From: an uncultured Francisella sp.
Lineage (GTDB): Bacteria > Pseudomonadota > Gammaproteobacteria > Burkholderiales > Neisseriaceae
Assembly (NCBI GenBank): GCA_943913655.1
Contig: CALTZA010000009.1
Span: forward strand, 1 to 48,197
DNA length: 48,197 nt
Reading direction: 5' to 3'
How positions within the stretch are numbered: position 1 is the first letter of the stretch; each line of letters begins with the position of its first letter. Below the pieces are notes generated by a model that was not told the origin of the DNA, did no database searches, and saw only the letters and a list, made by a program, of their open reading frames with translations. Below are positions 34,234 through 42,974 of this stretch, one piece after another. The position numbers and the translations under genes were made by a program.

Positions 34234-34503
34234 ATGTCAAAAGAAAGAGCAAAGTATCAGCGTGTATCTATACAGGAAAAGTTGGACCGTTTGTATTCTA
34301 AGTTCAAGGAAAAAGAAAAGGCTCTCAAACAACGTTTAGACGATGAAAATAAAAAGAGGATCTCTGGTTTATTGCCTGATTTAGAGGAATTGAAAAGGGT
34401 ATTAGCTGATAATCCTGTAACATCTGAAGCTGATAAAGAGACTTTGCTAGAAATTTTTAAGAAATATAATTTAAAGAAGTTAATTAAATTTTTGGCTGAT
34501 TAA
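34234..34503 (+). CDS. Small charged coiled-coil protein, unknown
   Basis: An 89-residue protein with a good Shine-Dalgarno (AAGGA about 8 nt before the ATG) and followed by a strong terminator, so it is a real gene. The sequence is basic and helical: residues about 10-40 (EKLDRLYSKFKEKEKALKQR) are predicted coiled coil by heptad pattern, and the end is a second helical part (ETLLEIFKKYNLKKLIKFLA). No cysteine, no signal peptide, no transmembrane segment. I do not recognise a family; plasmid or integrative-element accessory proteins of this kind exist. It stands alone in a gene-poor region. Confidence 0.75.
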   Translation: MSKERAKYQRVSIQEKLDRLYSKFKEKEKALKQRLDDENKKRISGLLPDLEELKRVLADNPVTSEADKETLLEIFKKYNLKKLIKFLAD

Positions 34504-34536
34504 TTTACGATATATTAAAGAGTTCACATAAAGTAT

Positions 34537-34570
34537 ATAGGAGATCGATAAGGTCTCCTATTTCTATTTT
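34537..34570 (+). terminator. Terminator after small unknown gene
   Basis: A stem of 8 perfect pairs (ATAGGAGA at 34537-34544 with TCTCCTAT at 34554-34561), extendable by two pairs to leave a 5-nt loop, followed by TTCTATTTT. Confidence 0.8.
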
Positions 34571-34759
34571 GAGCTTCGTTTTCTATTTTTATCTAAGAGA
34601 GAGTAGTAGCACTTTTGAGAACAAGGTTCGGTTCTAATGGCTTTAGTATATACAAGAAAGCAAGTTCACTTAGATTAATTTTTATTTAACTGATGATTTT
34701 TCTTTGAAGATCTGATGACAATTATATTTTTAGCTATAGACGGTTTTAATCAGTCAATC

Positions 34760-34789
34760 TTGACTTTTATTGATTATTTGCTATATAAT
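34760..34789 (+). promoter_or_regulatory. Sigma-70 promoter for tRNA-Leu(CAA)
   Basis: TTGACT at 34760-34765, TATAAT at 34784-34789, 18-bp spacer, followed by a GC-rich discriminator (CGCGGCCGCG) that is typical of stringently controlled stable-RNA promoters. 55 bp from the tRNA. Confidence 0.82.
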
Positions 34790-34843
34790 CGCGGCCGCGC
34801 TTTAGTTTATTATCAATCCACATACACATACCTTTAAGTTTAA

Positions 34844-34928
34844 GCCCGGGTGGCGAAATTGGTAGACGCAGGGGACTCAAAATCCCCCACTGCAAAGTGT
34901 GTCGGTTCGAGTCCGACCCCGGGTACCA
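34844..34928 (+). tRNA. leuX: tRNA-Leu (CAA)
   Basis: An 85-nt class II tRNA with long variable arm: acceptor GCCCGGG with CCCGGGT, anticodon loop CTCAAAA giving CAA, T-loop TTCGAGT, CCA encoded. Confidence 0.94.
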
Positions 34929-35446
34929 CTGATTTGAGTGTTTTAATTTTCAAGGGTCTTTTATTTCTCCTTAAATCGTGATATTTCGCTATATTATACA
35001 TTCCCTTAATGAAGATTATTAGTAATTAGCTTTATTTACAGCTTAGTATTATAAAATATAAAATTGCAATAAATAGACAACCTTACATGTTACTAGGTCT
35101 TCTTTTCACGATGGTATTCATGAGACATAGCTGAGAGTGAAGTTAGAGATTAAATTGCGCTGGAATAGCAATATTTTATTGGCAGACATTAATAAAAATG
35201 TCAAAGAATAAAGAATAGTGATATACAAGATACAGGTTTTACAAGCTTACTGGAATTTATGTGGATCATTTAATGATAAGCTATCTCCATTTTAAAGATA
35301 AAGAGAACTATGGTAGCTTTTGAAGCTTCAGGAAGTATTTCATCGTATTGTTCAACCTATTTATTTTGATGAGGAAAAATAAAAAATTCACGGCCTTAAA
35401 TCGTTAGCATGGTATGGAAAAATATTGCAAGATACATAGGATTTAG
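34929..35446. other. Gene-poor decayed DNA
   Basis: About 520 bp after tRNA-Leu(CAA) with stops in all frames. Scattered short open runs suggest an eroded coding region, but I could not match any to a family. No tandem repeat or transposase fragment seen. Confidence 0.45.
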
Positions 35447-35719
35447 GTGTTTGATCGTTGGAAATTGAAGATTGCCTTATCCCGTAGATCTAGAAGACAT
35501 TGGTTGGTTATATTGTGCTGGAAGATCAAATATTGGAGCTGCTTTGCTTATTTAAAGAAGCGAAAAATTGATATCAATGAGAAGTATGGGACACGCCATC
35601 TTGTTTCCCGCGCAAATGGACGAGGTCAATATTGGTGAGCGTTTGCAAAGAAATTTGATGAGGTACTTAAAGGATTATCAGCAGAAAAAATGGTGAAGGA
35701 GCTAATGTATTTGGGGTAA
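35447..35719 (+). pseudogene. Unidentified gene remnant
   Basis: One plus-strand frame runs 90 codons with a single internal TGA (35636-35638). The part around the TGA (KKRKIDINEKYGTRHLVSRA, then, after the stop, AFAKKFDEVLKGLSAEKMVK and ELMYLG) has a composition of a real helical protein, so I think this is a decayed C-terminal piece. The start region is not convincing. I cannot name it. Confidence 0.4.
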
Positions 35720-35869
35720 CTACTTAAAAACTGATCACTAGAACTTAGTGCCGCTTTACTTGCGATTTTTTAAGACTAAAGTTTCATATTTCTATATTTA
35801 CTGATTGGTCCTATTGAATTAATCAATCGCTGAATGTAAAGATGAAATTCAGATGAAAATGAGTATAAT

Positions 35870-35954
35870 TGGTGCGGAAGGAGAGACTCGAACTCTCACA
35901 CCTTATGGCGCTAGATCCTAAGTCTAGTGCGTCTACCAATTTCGCCACTTCCGC
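35870..35954 (-). tRNA. leuW: tRNA-Leu (UAG)
   Basis: Minus-strand 85-nt class II tRNA: acceptor GCGGAAG with CTTCCGC, anticodon loop CTTAGGA giving TAG, T-loop TTCGAGT, discriminator A and encoded CCA (35870-35872). Confidence 0.94.
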
Positions 35955-35972
35955 ATTTAGAATTTTGCACTA

Positions 35973-36001
35973 ATTATAAATTTATCAGTTCCGTTTGGCA
36001 A
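35973..36001 (-). promoter_or_regulatory. Sigma-70 promoter for tRNA-Leu(UAG)
   Basis: On the minus strand TTGCCA (36001-35996) and TATAAT (35978-35973), 17-bp spacer, 18 bp before the tRNA 5' end. Confidence 0.78.
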
Positions 36002-36065
36002 TAATCAAAAACTACTTTTCATGAGGATTTAAATATCAGTTAAGAGTCAACTGTATAAACCCTAC

Positions 36066-36094
36066 TTGTCAACTATTTTAAAAACTAGGATAAT
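36066..36094 (+). promoter_or_regulatory. Sigma-70 promoter for tRNA-Thr
   Basis: TTGTCA at 36066-36071 and GATAAT at 36089-36094, spacer exactly 17 bp, 12 bp before the tRNA. Confidence 0.75.
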
Positions 36095-36106
36095 AAAAAG
36101 CTAAAT

Positions 36107-36182
36107 GCCGGCGTAGCTCAGTTGGTAGAGCAGCTGACTTGTAATCAGAAGGTCCCGAGTTCGATTCTTGGTGCCGGCACCA
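36107..36182 (+). tRNA. thrU: tRNA-Thr (UGU)
   Basis: A 76-nt cloverleaf: acceptor GCCGGCG with TGCCGGC, D-arm GCTCAGTTGGTAGAGC, anticodon loop TTGTAAT giving TGT, T-loop TTCGATT, CCA encoded. Confidence 0.95.
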
Positions 36183-36192
36183 TTGATTAATG

Positions 36193-36225
36193 AAAAGCTT
36201 CCTAGATTCCTAGGAAGCTTTTTTT
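36193..36225 (+). terminator. Terminator after tRNA-Thr
   Basis: A 13-bp perfect stem (36193-36205 with 36210-36222), 4-nt loop ATTC, and a run of seven T from 36219. Confidence 0.92.
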
Positions 36226-36268
36226 AACTAAAAATACACAGTGAATCTTCTTAACACATGAAAAAATC

Positions 36269-38176
36269 ATGATAGTTTATCCTGAAAAATATGATGTCAT
36301 TGTTGTGGGTGGTGGTCATGCTGGTACAGAAGCTGCTATGGCTGCTGCTCGTATGGGTGCGAATACCTTATTGCTGACTCATCGTATTGAGACTTTAGGA
36401 CAGATGTCATGCAATCCTTCTGTTGGAGGTATTGGGAAGGGGCACTTAGTCAGAGAAATTGATGCTTTAGGCGGGGTCATGGGTTTTGCTTGTGATCAGG
36501 CGGCGATCCAGTTTAGAAAACTAAATGCTTCCAAAGGTCCAGCTGTTAGAGCTACAAGAGCACAAATTGATCGACAGTTGTATAAGGTAGTTATTCTTCG
36601 TTTGTTGGAAAATCAAGTTAATTTGAGTTTATTTCAGCAAGAAGTATCTAGCCTGCTATTAAGAGGACAACAAGTAACTGGTGTTAGAACTGCTATGGGA
36701 CTCTGTTTTGAAGCCTCAATGCTAGTACTTACCGTTGGCACTTTTTTAGCAGGAAAAATCCATATTGGTTTAGAAAATAAAAGTGGAGGACGTGCAGGTG
36801 ATGCTGCTGCTAATGACCTAGCTCAGGCACTATCAGAATTGGATTTACCAAGAGGTCGTTTAAAAACTGGCACTCCCCCTCGTATTGATGGTCGTACTAT
36901 TGATTTTTCTCGGTTATGCGAACAACAGGGGGAAGACAATATTTATTTTTCTAGTCGCTCTATTTCTGGTTGTCATCCCAAACAAATATCTTGTTGGATT
37001 ACCCATACTAATGAAAAAACGCATGATATTATTCGCGCAGGGTTGACAAGAAGCCCCATGTTTACTGGAGTTATTGAGGGCATTGGACCACGTTATTGTC
37101 CCTCGATAGAAGATAAGATTGAACGGTTCGCTAATAAGAATAGTCATCAAATTTTTCTAGAGCCAGAGGGGTTAAATACACATGAATATTATCCTAACGG
37201 TATTTCTACTAGTTTGCCTTTTGATGTTCAATTGGACTTGGTCAGGAGTATTGCGGGACTAGAGCATGCCCATATCCTGCGTCCTGGATATGCTATTGAA
37301 TATGATTATTTTGATCCGCGCGCTTTAAAGGCTAGTTTGGAAAGTAAAATTTTTGATCATCTTTTTTTAGCAGGTCAAATCAATGGTACCACAGGATATG
37401 AGGAGGCAGCAGCGCAAGGATTATTAGCAGGAGCTAATGCAGCTTTGAAATGCCAAGGAAAAAAGCCTTGGTGTCCTAGGCGAGATGAAGCTTATATTGG
37501 TGTGTTGGTTGATGATTTACTAACTCAAGGGTTAAACGAACCGTATCGTATGTTTACTAGCCGTGCTGAGTATCGTCTACAGTTAAGAGAGGACAACGCA
37601 GCTAGGCGACTCACTCCTAAAGGTTACGAGCTGGGTTTAGTGGCAAAGGAAGAGTGGCAGCTCTTTTGCGAAAAAGAAGCACGTATTGAGCAAGAATTGG
37701 CTCGTTTAAAAACCACTTGGATAAGACCAAGTGATGATCATGATCAAGATAAGCAACATAATAGATCGTCCTCCTTAAATTTAGAGGCTACTTTGGCTCA
37801 TGAATATAATTTGGCTCAACTTCTCAAGCGACCCCATGTGAGACATCATCATCTTAAAGCTTGGCATACAGATGAAGTAGCCTCTTTGATGATTGATGAA
37901 ATAGAACAGATTGAAATTATTTTGAAATACGAAGGTTACATTCAAAGGCAACAAAAAGAAATGATTCAACAGAAAGAACTAGAAGAAGTGGCTTTACCAC
38001 AGAATCTTGATTATGATGCTATTATTGGTCTTTCCACTGAAGCCAAACAAAAGCTACAGTTGCATCAACCAGAAAATTTAGCTCAAGCATCGCGTATTTC
38101 AGGAGTAACGCCAGCAGCAGTCATGTTATTATTAGTGCATGCAAAAAAAGGATTCAAAAGACGGTATGATAAGTGA
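36269..38176 (+). CDS. mnmG: tRNA uridine-5-carboxymethylaminomethyl modification enzyme MnmG (GidA)
   Basis: MnmG with MnmE makes cmnm5U34 on tRNAs. The 635-residue FAD protein has VIVVGGGHAGTEAAMAAARMG (N-terminal dinucleotide motif), MSCNPSVGGIGKGHLVREIDALGG, GLKTGTPPR-type motif (here RLKTGTPPRIDG), FLAGQINGTTGYEEAAAQG, GLNEPYRMFTSRAEYRL, and the C-terminal helical MnmE/tRNA-binding region ending ISGVTPAAVMLLLVHAKK. Size as in E. coli (629). The position before rsmG, parA-parB remnants and atpI is the origin-type order. MnmC-like oxidoreductase at 26920 acts on its product. Confidence 0.97.
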   Translation: MIVYPEKYDVIVVGGGHAGTEAAMAAARMGANTLLLTHRIETLGQMSCNPSVGGIGKGHLVREIDALGGVMGFACDQAAIQFRKLNASKGPAVRATRAQIDRQLYKVVILRLLENQVNLSLFQQEVSSLLLRGQQVTGVRTAMGLCFEASMLVLTVGTFLAGKIHIGLENKSGGRAGDAAANDLAQALSELDLPRGRLKTGTPPRIDGRTIDFSRLCEQQGEDNIYFSSRSISGCHPKQISCWITHTNEKTHDIIRAGLTRSPMFTGVIEGIGPRYCPSIEDKIERFANKNSHQIFLEPEGLNTHEYYPNGISTSLPFDVQLDLVRSIAGLEHAHILRPGYAIEYDYFDPRALKASLESKIFDHLFLAGQINGTTGYEEAAAQGLLAGANAALKCQGKKPWCPRRDEAYIGVLVDDLLTQGLNEPYRMFTSRAEYRLQLREDNAARRLTPKGYELGLVAKEEWQLFCEKEARIEQELARLKTTWIRPSDDHDQDKQHNRSSSLNLEATLAHEYNLAQLLKRPHVRHHHLKAWHTDEVASLMIDEIEQIEIILKYEGYIQRQQKEMIQQKELEEVALPQNLDYDAIIGLSTEAKQKLQLHQPENLAQASRISGVTPAAVMLLLVHAKKGFKRRYDK

Positions 38177-38807
38177 TGAGAAAAATCAGCTGCACATGGC
38201 CTGGAAGAAATTATACCTAGGTCATTTAACAGAAGAAACCTCTACGCGTCTTTTACACTATCTAGATCTTTTAGAGCAATGGAATTCTGTTTACAATCTG
38301 ACTTCAATTCGAGAAAAATCAGCAATGTTGTCTTATCATGTGTTTGATAGTCTGAGTATCGTACGGGAGATTGCTTATGAGCGTTGTATTCTTGATGTAG
38401 GTTCTGGTGGTGGAGTACCGGGCATGATATTGGCGATGGTGCGACCAGATTTAAAAGTCACTTTGCTTGATGCCAGCAGTAAGAAAACAGCCTTTTTACG
38501 TCAAGCTTTGATTGAACTGGATCTAAATTTGGTGCAAGTAGAAACTACTCGAGTTGAACAATTTTCCTCAACAGGTTTTGATTATATTGTTAGCCGTGCT
38601 TTTTCCCAACTTAATGATTTTGTTTCATTAACGCGTCATTTACTAAATAAAGAAGGACGTTGGTTGGCTATGAAAGGAGGGTATCCATATGAGGAATTGC
38701 AAAAACTACCTTCATGGACAGAAGTTGTCGATGTCAAGAAACTGGAAGTTCCACAATTGAATGCAGCTCGTCATTTAGTAATTGTACGTCTGTCTGAGGA
38801 GTACTGA
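38166..38807 (+). CDS. rsmG: 16S rRNA (guanine-527-N7) methyltransferase
   Basis: RsmG makes m7G527 in 16S rRNA. The start is the ATG at 38166 (213 residues; E. coli 207), overlapping mnmG by 11 bp; the frame is open nine codons further. Motifs: LLHYLDLLEQWNSVYNLTSIRE, the SAM-binding CILDVGSGGGVPGMILAM, LDASSKKTAFLRQALIEL, ETTRVEQF, FDYIVSRAFSQLNDFV. Translationally coupled to mnmG. Confidence 0.95.
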   Translation: MISDEKNQLHMAWKKLYLGHLTEETSTRLLHYLDLLEQWNSVYNLTSIREKSAMLSYHVFDSLSIVREIAYERCILDVGSGGGVPGMILAMVRPDLKVTLLDASSKKTAFLRQALIELDLNLVQVETTRVEQFSSTGFDYIVSRAFSQLNDFVSLTRHLLNKEGRWLAMKGGYPYEELQKLPSWTEVVDVKKLEVPQLNAARHLVIVRLSEEY

Positions 38808-38812
38808 TTGTG

Positions 38813-39503
38813 ATGGCGCGAGAATTATAACTATTGCCAATCAAAAGAGAGAGATTGGCAAGACCACTACTGCAGTTAACTTTCAGCAGCTTTAGCGACA
38901 AATGGTGAGTGCTATTGGTTGGCTTAGATCCGTAGGGTAATGCCACAACCGGCAGTAGTGTAAAAAAAGAAATTTGTCCCTTGAAAGGTATGTAGTGCTT
39001 TTTGATGCTTTGATTGATTTGCTTAATCAAGCGATGATCTGTTGAAAGTCAAGTGTTTTGATGTGTTAGGAGCAAATAATTGCTTGGTGGAAGCGGAGCT
39101 TGTCAAGCAAAATGCTCGAGAAAGTAAACTTAAGGAGTATTACTTTAATACAAGATCGTTATGACTATATATTTATAGATTTCCTGCCCACACTGACTTT
39201 ACTAACTATCAATGGGCGTAGCTGCTGATTATTATTTTGGTTGCAAAGAGAGAGTATTTTTGATTTGGTTGAGACTATCAAAGCGCTTAAATCCAGTGGA
39301 TCATAGGTTGATAATCATTGGAGTAGTCAGAACACTTTGATAATTTATTTAAGACCATTGTTCCGCGTGCAGTGAAATTGACAGAGGCTTCCAACTATGG
39401 ACTGCCAATTATGCCTTATGACAAACATTCAAAAGATGTCCAAAGTTATCTACTACTGGCCAAAGAACTGCATAAAATTAAGGAACTTAATAAGGTAGGA
39501 TAA
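38813..39503 (+). pseudogene. parA: Decayed parA (chromosome-partition ATPase)
   Basis: Starts with ATG GCG CGA, where a 2-nt frame change is needed to continue IITIANQKREIGKTTTAVNF; functional ParA reads IITIANQKGGVGKTTTAVNL, so even the Walker A glycines are altered. Further pieces in changing frames: LLVGLDP (switch), YDYIFIDFLPTLTLLTIN (cf. YDYIFIDCPPSLNLLTIN), LVETIKALK, and RAVKLTEASNYGLPIMPYDKHSK (cf. VRLAEAPSYGLPVLLYDK), ending KELNKVG at 39503. Many frameshifts, altered catalytic loop: non-functional. It lies right where parA is expected, after rsmG. Confidence 0.92.
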
Positions 39504-39504
39504 G

Positions 39505-40363
39505 ATGAAAAAAAGATTGGAACGCGGATTAGAAGTATTATTGAGAGATGCCATTGTGCTAGACGAATAAACAGTAACAATACGATTTTTACCAGTTAAT
39601 AAGCTTGTTCCTAGGCGTTATCAACCTTGGCAAGAGATGAAAGAAGATGAATTATTTAACCTTGCTGATTCCATTAAAATCACGGCATTATTCAGACTAT
39701 CTCGGTGCGCAAAAATCAAAAAGGATATTATGAAATTGTGGCAGGGAAACGGCGCTATCGGGCGAGTATACAAGCCGGGTGAAAAAGCTTCCTGCTATCG
39801 TATATGATATTAGCGATGAAAGTGCCCTGGCGTTAGGGTTAATGAAAATATTCAGCGCGAAGAATTAAATCTCATTGAAGAAGCCAAGGATTTAGCGAAG
39901 AATTTGGCTTGACTCATGAGAAGATTGCTCAAGCAATTGGTCGCTCACGTAGTAGCGTGACTAACAGTATGTACTTACTTAGTTTGCCAAAAGACATCAT
40001 AGATTATCTTGCTCATTATCGCCTGAGTGTGAGAACATGGGAGAGTGCTTTTAACTTTGCCGTTAAAAGGTCAATTAAAATTAGCTAAAGCAATAGCCAG
40101 TCGATGTTCAGTAAGAAATATAGAACGTAAATTACTAGTCTGGAAAGAACCAAAACTGCACATAATCAAAAAAGTAGGCTGATGCGCAATTAGCTAAGGA
40201 TATTAATTTGCTACTGGTTTGCGTATAAAAATTAGAGAAGAACAGCAAGGAAATTTTGTTTTCAGTACGTAGCTTGACTCGTTGAGAGAACTGGAAGCAG
40301 TGGGTGTTCGCTCATGTGAAGCCTTCCAATCAAAACAGTCAATTGGATGAGATTTTATATTGA
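39505..40363 (+). pseudogene. parB: Decayed parB (centromere-binding protein)
   Basis: Starts MKKRLERGLEVLLRDA (cf. KKRLGRGLDALL), then in changing frames LPVNKLVPRRYQPWQEMKED, LADSIKI, ISVRKNQKGYYEIVAGKRRY, ALALGL, ENIQREELNLIEEAKD, and IAQAIGRSRSSVTNSM (helix-turn-helix), followed by a poorly kept C-terminus ending near 40361. Several stops, including TAA after the first 20 codons (39566), and frameshifts. It directly follows the dead parA; both genes were lost together. Confidence 0.9.
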
Positions 40364-40389
40364 CGGTAAAGGTAAAATGCTCCTATAAT
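40360..40389 (+). promoter_or_regulatory. Promoter of the atp operon
   Basis: TTGACG at 40360-40365 and TATAAT at 40384-40389, spacer 18 bp, 26 bp before atpI. The -35 overlaps the last codons of the dead parB. Confidence 0.72.
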
Positions 40390-40414
40390 AAGCCGTTTTT
40401 GCTACAGGATTGGT

Positions 40415-40771
40415 ATGAGAAAGTTAGCTGGGGTTCAGCTACTAGCAGTTTTACTAATTATACTTATTGTGTGGCAAATTTGGGGACTGCACAAAGCAAC
40501 GCTCGTATTAGGTGGGGCTTTTAGTTATTCATTACCCAGTTTAGCCGCTTATTATTTAATGGTTAGCTTAAACAGATTGCTTCAAGTAGTACCGCTGTTT
40601 TCGCTGTTTATAGAAGCCAACCGAGTATTATTAACTATTATCCTAATAGTAGCGAGTTATTTTTTATATGCTAAGGTGGCCTGGATATTCTATCTGGCTG
40701 GTTTGTTAATCGCTTTAATCATTCAAGTTCAAGCGGCTGGTTTTTTGATTTTAAGAGAAGTTTTGCCATGA
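40415..40771 (+). CDS. atpI: ATP synthase assembly/accessory protein AtpI
   Basis: A 118-residue membrane protein with four predicted helices (about 8-23, 30-50, 60-85, 90-112) in the AtpI position at the head of the operon. It is involved in c-ring assembly or Mg transport. Sequence is poorly conserved in this family; the call rests on topology and place. Overlaps atpB by 4 bp. Confidence 0.82.
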   Translation: MRKLAGVQLLAVLLIILIVWQIWGLHKATLVLGGAFSYSLPSLAAYYLMVSLNRLLQVVPLFSLFIEANRVLLTIILIVASYFLYAKVAWIFYLAGLLIALIIQVQAAGFLILREVLP

Positions 40772-41622
40772 GTAATACAGTGATGACACCAAATGAATAT
40801 ATTAATCATCATTTGATTAATTTTAGTCTACCTTTTGTTAAGCAAACCAAACTCATTGATTTTTCTTTTACTAATTTAGATACCATATTTTTTACTGTTC
40901 TTATTGGCACCTTAGTTTGTTTTTTCTTATGGCGAACAGCTAAGCGCAGTACTTCTGGTGTGCCTAGTCGCTTTCAAGCTGCGGTTGAAATTTTGTTCGA
41001 ATTCGTTGATGGCAGCTGTAGGGAAATGATTCATAATGCGCAGTCAAGAAAAGCACTGGCTCCCCTTGGTTTAGTATTATTTGTATGGATTTTTTTCATG
41101 AATGCCATGGACTTACTTCCTGTTGATTTACTTCCCTGGGCATGGCAAGAGATACAGAGAAATCCACAAGCGCATTTGCGGGTAGTGCCTACTGCGGATG
41201 TGAATACAGCCTTGGCGTTAGCTATCTCTGTTTTACTGCTGTGTTTTTACTATAGTATCAAGATTAAAGGAGTTAAGGGGTGGATCCATGAATTAAAATC
41301 TGCTCCTTTTGGTTCGAATCTTTTATTGATTATCCCCAACTTTTTAATGAATGTCATTGAGTATATATCGAAAACTCTTTCTCATGGGATGCGGCTGTGG
41401 GGAAACCTTTATGCAGGAGAAATTGTATTTATGGTGATTGCGCTTTTAGGAGGCGCTTGCAAATCATCGAGAGGTTTTTTCGCTAATGGATCCCTTTTTA
41501 CGCTGCATGTGATATTGGGCTTGGCTTGGGCAATTTTTCATATTTTGATTATTGCTCTACAAGCTTATTTATTTATGATTTTAGCTTTTGTTTACATTGG
41601 TCAAGCGCATGATGCGCATTGA
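40768..41622 (+). CDS. atpB: ATP synthase Fo subunit a
   Basis: Fo stator subunit forming the proton half-channels. The 284-residue protein has about five or six helices; the key Arg lies in KTLSHGMRLWGNLYAGEIVF (equivalent of Arg210 in E. coli), and the C-terminal helix has HILIIALQAYLFMILAFVYI with the conserved Gln. NAMDLLPVDLLP is the family motif of helix 2. Overlaps atpI (ATGA). Confidence 0.96.
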   Translation: MSNTVMTPNEYINHHLINFSLPFVKQTKLIDFSFTNLDTIFFTVLIGTLVCFFLWRTAKRSTSGVPSRFQAAVEILFEFVDGSCREMIHNAQSRKALAPLGLVLFVWIFFMNAMDLLPVDLLPWAWQEIQRNPQAHLRVVPTADVNTALALAISVLLLCFYYSIKIKGVKGWIHELKSAPFGSNLLLIIPNFLMNVIEYISKTLSHGMRLWGNLYAGEIVFMVIALLGGACKSSRGFFANGSLFTLHVILGLAWAIFHILIIALQAYLFMILAFVYIGQAHDAH

Positions 41623-41664
41623 TGAACAGTTGATTTTTGCTTATTTCTGTAAGGAGTTTGTAAC

Positions 41665-41892
41665 ATGGGTGGATTACTCGCAATTGCTTGTGGTTTAATG
41701 ATTGGTTTACCAGCAATGGGTGCTGCTATCGGCATTGGTATTTTGGGTGCACGTTACATGGAAGCGGCTGGGCGTCAACCAGAATTAATGGGGCCTTTGC
41801 AAATTAAGTTTTTCTTAATTGCCGGGATTATTGATGCAGCCTTCATTATTAGTTTGGGTTTCTCCTTCCTTTATTACCTCAAGATCAGTTAG
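41665..41892 (+). CDS. atpE: ATP synthase Fo subunit c
   Basis: A 75-residue two-helix protein of the rotor ring. First helix GLMIGLPAMGAAIGIGILGARYMEAAGRQPEL with the polar loop (RQPE), second helix with the proton-carrying acidic residue in FFLIAGIIDAAFII (Asp near residue 58). No sodium-site motif is obvious, so a proton-driven enzyme is expected. AAGGAG about 9 nt upstream, consistent with high expression. Confidence 0.96.
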   Translation: MGGLLAIACGLMIGLPAMGAAIGIGILGARYMEAAGRQPELMGPLQIKFFLIAGIIDAAFIISLGFSFLYYLKIS

Positions 41893-41948
41893 CAAGGAGG
41901 AATGATTGCATTGTTGTCTAATCGTTCATCAAAATTAAAGGTGATATT

Positions 41949-42419
41949 GTGAATATAAATATAACACTATTGGCGCAGATTGTTGTTTTTTGTCTTTTAG
42001 TGCTATTTACCATGAAATATGTTTGGCCGCCAATTGCGCAGGCTTTGGATCAGCGTGCTAATAAAATAGCCGAAGGTCTAGCTGCGGCAGAGCGCGGCAA
42101 GAGCGATTTTGAGAAAGCAGAACTAAAAGTGGCACAATGGTTAAATGAAGGACGTGAGCGTGTATCTCAAATGATTGCTAGCGCTGATAAGAGAGCCCAA
42201 TTAATCACTAATCAAGCAAAAGAAGCGGCGCAAGTAGAGGCTAATAAGATCTTAGAAACTGCTCGTTTGGAAATTGCTCAAGCGACAAGCCGTGCAAGAG
42301 AGAAGCTCAGAGAAGAAGTTGCACAGCTTGCTATTGCAGGAGCAGAAAAGATTTTGCGTCGAGAGATTAATGCTGATAACCATATGGATATTCTCAATTC
42401 CTTAAAACAGGAGCTATGA
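41949..42419 (+). CDS. atpF: ATP synthase Fo subunit b
   Basis: A 156-residue peripheral stalk subunit: one N-terminal helix (LLAQIVVFCLLVLFTMKYVW) then a long charged alpha-helical coil (LDQRANKIAEGLAAAERGK...). Length equals E. coli (156). Stop and atpH start are 3 bp apart. Confidence 0.96.
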   Translation: MNINITLLAQIVVFCLLVLFTMKYVWPPIAQALDQRANKIAEGLAAAERGKSDFEKAELKVAQWLNEGRERVSQMIASADKRAQLITNQAKEAAQVEANKILETARLEIAQATSRAREKLREEVAQLAIAGAEKILRREINADNHMDILNSLKQEL

Positions 42420-42422
42420 AGC

Positions 42423-42965
42423 ATGGCGGTGGAATTGACTACGGTCGCTAGACCTTATGCCAAAGCCCTTTATCAGCTAGCAACTGAAAAAGGTGAAGTT
42501 CAAATTTGGTTAAGAGAGCTGGCTTTGCTAACTCAAATAAGTAAGGAAAAGCAAATGTTCAGTTTGCTTAAAGAGCCTGAAGTTACATGGCAAGATAAGT
42601 TATCCATTATTTTGGATATAGTAGGAGAGAAGCGTTTACGTCCGCTTGTGAAAAATTTTCTTACCGTATTAGGTCGCAATCGGCGTTTCACATTATTGCC
42701 TTTTATCCATGAAGCCTATCAGAATATGATATTGGCTGAAAAACACGTGAAGCAGGCGACAGTGTTTACTGCCTTTAAGCTTTCAGATAAAGAGCTTAGC
42801 AAAATAGTGGCTGAAATAGAGGCACGCTATCAGGTCAAATTAAAAGTAAAAGCGAAGGTAGATCGAGAACTTATAGGTGGTTTCAAGATAGAGTTTGGTG
42901 ATCGAGTTCTAGATAGGTCTGTGAAGGGCAAGCTTGACTCGCTCAAACGGATAATGACACATTAG
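42423..42965 (+). CDS. atpH: ATP synthase F1 subunit delta
   Basis: A 180-residue OSCP-type stator subunit linking F1 to b. N-terminal TTVARPYAKALYQLATEKG is the family start, and the C-terminal LIGGFKIEFGDRVLDRSVKGKLDSL is typical. Spaced 9 bp from atpA. Confidence 0.96.
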   Translation: MAVELTTVARPYAKALYQLATEKGEVQIWLRELALLTQISKEKQMFSLLKEPEVTWQDKLSIILDIVGEKRLRPLVKNFLTVLGRNRRFTLLPFIHEAYQNMILAEKHVKQATVFTAFKLSDKELSKIVAEIEARYQVKLKVKAKVDRELIGGFKIEFGDRVLDRSVKGKLDSLKRIMTH

Positions 42966-42974
42966 GAGAGTTGA

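Noticed and set aside
34929..36269. Chromosome origin (DnaA boxes) near mnmG
   Set aside because: The gene order is origin-type, but I found no cluster of TTATNCACA-like boxes; single matches such as in 3170-3180 lie in coding sequence.
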